A stretch of DNA of 8,187 nt, taken from contig JAIRUV010000027.1 of assembly GCA_031254265.1 (NCBI GenBank), positions 1 to 8,187 on the forward strand, read 5' to 3'. The translations under genes and the position numbers were made by a program. Below the pieces are notes generated by a model that was given only the letters and a program-made list of their open reading frames with translations, made no database searches and was not told the DNA's origin. Source of the DNA: Candidatus Methanoplasma sp. GTDB taxonomy: Archaea > Thermoplasmatota > Thermoplasmata > Methanomassiliicoccales > Methanomethylophilaceae. Below are positions 5,997 through 8,187 of this stretch, piece after piece (positions within the stretch are counted from its first letter, which is position 1; every line of letters starts with the position of its first letter).

Positions 5997-7679
5997 TTAC
6001 TTTTTCTTCTTGCCTAGGGCCCTGGCATTCTCTTTGACGGCCGCTTTGATCTCGACCGCCTGTTCCTCGCCGTCGGTTATGCTGCTCTCAGTGAAGGACA
6101 GGACCCTCCATCCGTCTGCCTCGAGTTCTTCTTCGGCCTTCGCATCCACCTTCCCTTTGGTGAGGATGTAGACGGCGACCTTCGGTTTGACGAAGGCTAT
6201 GGGTATGCTCAGCGGCCCGTAGTCCTTTCTGCACCTGAGGCCCTTGTTCCACGCGGCCCTCCTGACCAGTGCGTTGGGCGAGTTGTCTGTCCATATGTCC
6301 TCGCCCATATCCTCCTCTGCATCTGCCGGAACAGGTGTCGCTGCGGGTTTCGCGGCAACAGGTTCGGCAGGCCTTGGTTCCTTTACAGGCGCGACCTTCA
6401 CCTCTGCAGGCGGTTCCGGGGCTTTCGCCTTCGGCGGCTCCTGCTTCTGTTCCTCAGGAGGCTTCGCCTCGACTGGGGCAGTGACCTTCAGGAGGACCTC
6501 CGAAAGATCCATGATCTTTATCTTGGAGCCGATCTGCTTGGCGCCCTGCGTGAGATTCACAACGCAGAACGGGCAGCAGGTGACAAGGACATCGGCACCC
6601 GTCTCCTCGGCATCCCTTATCCTCTCCGCCGCGATGTTCACGGCCATGTCGTTGTACTGGCTCTTGAACCCTCCTCCGGCACCGCAGCATCTTGAGTTCT
6701 CTTTGCTGCGGGTCATCTCCACAAGCTCGATCCCTTTGATCTTCTTCAGGACGTTCCTCGGGGAATCGAACACTCCCATGTGCCGCCCCATGTGGCAGGG
6801 GTCGTGGTATGTGATCTTTGCTTTGAATTCGTGGTTGAGAGGGAGCTTCCTCTCCGATATCAGCTTCTCAGCGTACTGGGAGAAGTGGTAGACGTTCTGT
6901 CCGGTCCTGGCGTAGAACTTCCCGAAGTCCGTCGATATCGTCTTGTAACAGCCTGAACATGTCATGACCATGTCCTTTGCGCCTATCCCATCGGCCCCCT
7001 CAACGGTCTTCTCGGCGCACTCCAGGGAATATTTATGAGTGCCTGTCCTGAGGAGCGGCGAAGAGCAGCACCATTCATCCGGGCCGAGGGTGTTCATCTT
7101 CACTCCTGCCCTTGCCAGCACGCGTACTCCCGTCTGGGGCAGCGTCTGCTGTCTGTAAGCTCCGGTGCATCCGGCAAAGAACAATACATCGGGCACTTCC
7201 GCCTTCTTTACTTCCTCCGGCCACCAGTCGCCTCTCTTTGCGGGGGGCTCCCCGTACGGGTTGTGCACTTCCCCCACCTTTTTCGCCATGCCCTTATGGG
7301 CGGACATGGGACCGACACCCTCGTCCACCAGCCATTTCCTGATGGTCTCCCAGAACTCCACCAGCGGTATCTGCGCATGGCATACCACCTCACAGCTCCC
7401 GCATCCCGTGCATTTGTACATAGCATCAACGAAATACGGGTTCAGAGAGACCTCCCTGCCGAGGAGCTTATCGACCCCTCCCGCGCTGCTGAGCTGGTTC
7501 AGATAATAGATCTTTCCCCTCGGGGTCACTGACTCCCAGGGCGTCTGTTCGTGGGCCTCGCAAACACTTATGCAGTAGCCGCACTGCAGGCAGGCGGTAA
7601 GTTCCTGCTGAATTCGCGGCATCTTCCCTATCTTGATGCTGCTTTTCAGTTTTGAAATCGGATTCTCTAGGGCCTTCAT
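5997..7679 (-). CDS. hdrD: HdrD-like CCG-domain iron-sulfur protein with Vsr-like C-terminal domain
   Basis: A 560-residue protein when started at ATG 7679. Two ferredoxin motifs bind 4Fe-4S clusters: C30-C33-C36-C40 and C90-C93-C96-C100. Two CCG domains follow: C171, C204-C205, C241-C244 (the first reads CCS instead of CCG) and C295, C331-C332, C369-C372. This is the order in the HdrD/GlpC/GlcF family. In methanogens HdrD reduces the CoM-S-S-CoB heterodisulfide at noncubane clusters in the CCG domains. The PRGKIYYL motif is more like lactate/glycolate oxidase iron-sulfur subunits, so a partner role with a GlcD-type flavoprotein is the alternative. A Pro/Ala/Glu/Lys linker spans about 401-460. 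Residues 461-555 resemble a Vsr/DUF559 endonuclease fold. An upstream in-frame GTG (7700) is too close to the TATA box to be transcribed. No hdrE or flavoprotein gene is adjacent within the window. The family call is firm; the exact substrate is inferred. Confidence 0.82.
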   Translation of the reverse strand: MKALENPISKLKSSIKIGKMPRIQQELTACLQCGYCISVCEAHEQTPWESVTPRGKIYYLNQLSSAGGVDKLLGREVSLNPYFVDAMYKCTGCGSCEVVCHAQIPLVEFWETIRKWLVDEGVGPMSAHKGMAKKVGEVHNPYGEPPAKRGDWWPEEVKKAEVPDVLFFAGCTGAYRQQTLPQTGVRVLARAGVKMNTLGPDEWCCSSPLLRTGTHKYSLECAEKTVEGADGIGAKDMVMTCSGCYKTISTDFGKFYARTGQNVYHFSQYAEKLISERKLPLNHEFKAKITYHDPCHMGRHMGVFDSPRNVLKKIKGIELVEMTRSKENSRCCGAGGGFKSQYNDMAVNIAAERIRDAEETGADVLVTCCPFCVVNLTQGAKQIGSKIKIMDLSEVLLKVTAPVEAKPPEEQKQEPPKAKAPEPPAEVKVAPVKEPRPAEPVAAKPAATPVPADAEEDMGEDIWTDNSPNALVRRAAWNKGLRCRKDYGPLSIPIAFVKPKVAVYILTKGKVDAKAEEELEADGWRVLSFTESSITDGEEQAVEIKAAVKENARALGKKKK

Positions 7680-7705
7680 AATAGGGAAAGAAAAATGCAC
7701 GCACC

Positions 7706-7721
7706 TATATTAAGGCTTTCG
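7706..7721 (-). promoter_or_regulatory. BRE/TATA promoter of the hdrD-like gene
   Basis: On the minus strand CGAAAG-CC-TTAATATA (TATA part 7706-7713) is a good BRE plus TATA box. Initiation about 25 bases downstream falls near 7684, five bases before the ATG at 7679. This predicts a leaderless or nearly leaderless message and decides the start codon, because the GTG at 7700 lies only a few bases after the TATA box. Confidence 0.65.
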
Positions 7722-7741
7722 AGTAAGTACCATGTGCCAAC

Positions 7742-7768
7742 ATGCTGGTTTTTGACATTTGACAGCAT
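7742..7768. promoter_or_regulatory. Possible operator upstream of the hdrD-like gene
   Basis: TTTGACA occurs twice in tandem (7751-7757 and 7758-7764). The pair is enclosed by the inverted arms ATGCTG (7742-7747) and CAGCAT (7763-7768). The cluster lies about 30-45 bases upstream of the BRE of the hdrD-like gene, where archaeal activators commonly bind. The functional reading is inference. Confidence 0.3.
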
Positions 7769-8039
7769 CGGCGGACAAACGCTCAGATGCAGGTTCCTTG
7801 TGATAGGGACACATGAACATGAACATTCTCCCCCGACAGTTTTATGTACGCTGACATAGTGCAAAGCAAGATCGGATGTGCTTAGGTCGAACCAAATTGA
7901 GATCCTAACCTTAAAACTCTAACTCTTGATTTCCTTAGTTGAAAAGTACGATTGCTAACATATTCTGCGTATTGGGGTTTATTGCTTACGCTGACGACCT
8001 CCCCTCTCTCGGCTCATCGTCATGTCAGGAGCATCTCAG

Positions 8040-8127
8040 TTTCCTTAGGCGGCAGTATCCGGCATTATGACTTTTCGGGCATGGACATTCGGACATTCCA
8101 AGCAATTTTCGGAGGCGGCAGTATCCG
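8040..8127. repeat. 22-base imperfect direct repeat, two copies 66 bases apart
   Basis: Copies at 8040-8061 and 8106-8127 agree at 19 of 22 positions and share the 15-base core AGGCGGCAGTATCCG exactly. A shorter relative, GGCGGTATC, lies at 8139-8147. The 66-base spacing is a multiple of three. Two copies with a non-repeated spacer do not make a CRISPR array, and there are no flanking target duplications. Confidence 0.7.
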
Positions 8128-8128
8128 C

Positions 8129-8136
8129 AAAAAAAA
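8129..8136 (-). terminator. T-run, possible terminator of a minus-strand gene beyond the right edge
   Basis: Read on the minus strand, a run of eight T follows two short frames that enter from the right edge and stop at TGA (8167-8169) or TAA (8159-8161). Archaeal polymerase commonly terminates at such runs. No strong stem precedes it. If either frame is a real gene end, this would be its terminator. Confidence 0.3.
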
Positions 8137-8187
8137 TCGGCGGTATCGTCCCCTGTCCTTATCCTCTCATGACAGCGCGCAGGGACC

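Larger units (their letters stand above)
7680..8187. other. Intergenic region, no confident gene
   Basis: About 500 bases with no recognisable protein or structural RNA. The base composition is richer in A/T and in stop codons than the rest of the window. It contains the promoter of the hdrD-like gene, a tandem TTTGACA pair, tandem octamers GGACATTC (8083-8098), a 22-base imperfect repeat, and a run of eight A (8129-8136). A plus-strand frame is open from 7943 to the edge and a minus-strand frame from the edge to 8025, but neither shows a family resemblance. Confidence 0.6.

Noticed and set aside
3627..6017. A 796-codon open frame on the plus strand, antisense to lhr and running into the end of the hdrD-like gene.
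   Set aside because: It is in exact codon register with the opposing genes, so a stop needs a TTA, CTA or TCA codon in them, and these codons are rare here. The translation is low-complexity and rich in His, Arg, Pro and Val with no domain. The helicase on the other strand has complete motifs.
7676..7864. A 62-codon minus-strand frame upstream of the hdrD-like gene.
   Set aside because: It overlaps that gene's promoter and start codon in another frame, has no ribosome site and no family resemblance.
7881..7910. TTAGGTCGAACC...GATCCTAACC, faintly like a tRNA T-arm and stem.
   Set aside because: It has only a five-pair stem, no acceptor, D or anticodon arm, and the T-loop consensus is incomplete.
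8040..8147. Possible CRISPR array from the repeated AGGCGGCAGTATCCG.
   Set aside because: There are only two full copies, the core is 15 bases, the third copy is degenerate, spacing is uneven and no cas gene is present.

Overview
The window looks like a chromosomal segment from a methanogenic archaeon, most likely of the Thermoplasmatota/Methanomassiliicoccales type (inference). The grounds are archaeal BRE/TATA-like promoters at leaderless spacing, Shine-Dalgarno-led genes inside operons, a gyrA gene, an archaeal DUF531 protein, an archaeal Lhr-type helicase and an HdrD-like CCG-domain iron-sulfur protein. None of the eight gene ends assigned here uses TAG. That fits a pyrrolysine-using lineage but is too small a sample to prove it.

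Left part (1-1398, + strand): the last 54 codons of DNA gyrase subunit A overlap (ATGA) a 114-residue two-helix membrane protein of unknown function. A tRNA-Phe(GAA) gene with encoded CCA and its own TATA box follows. Next come a 53-residue conserved-looking small protein and a DUF531 protein whose end resembles a SPOUT knot. The conserved N-terminus of the DUF531 protein lies upstream of any ATG, GTG or TTG in its frame.

Middle (1392-5954): purM (AIR synthetase, - strand) converges on the DUF531 gene with a 7-base overlap. rlmE/ftsJ (rRNA 2'-O-methyltransferase, + strand) diverges from purM across 105 bases that hold both promoters and a perfect-armed palindrome. rlmE then converges on a large Lhr-type superfamily 2 helicase (- strand), and the two stop codons abut in the hexamer TGATCA.

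Right part (5955-8187): the HdrD-like protein (- strand) lies upstream of lhr, separated from it by a hairpin followed by a T-run. It has two 4Fe-4S ferredoxin motifs, two CCG domains, a Pro/Ala/Glu/Lys-rich linker and a C-terminal domain that resembles a Vsr-type restriction-endonuclease fold without its catalytic acids. This fusion is the most unusual thing in the window. The last ~500 bases hold its promoter, a tandem heptamer that could be an operator, and a 22-base imperfect repeat at 66-base spacing, but no recognisable gene.

Functionally the segment is mostly housekeeping: DNA topology, purine synthesis, rRNA and tRNA functions, nucleic-acid unwinding and electron transfer. No defence island, CRISPR array, transposon or complete mobile element is visible.
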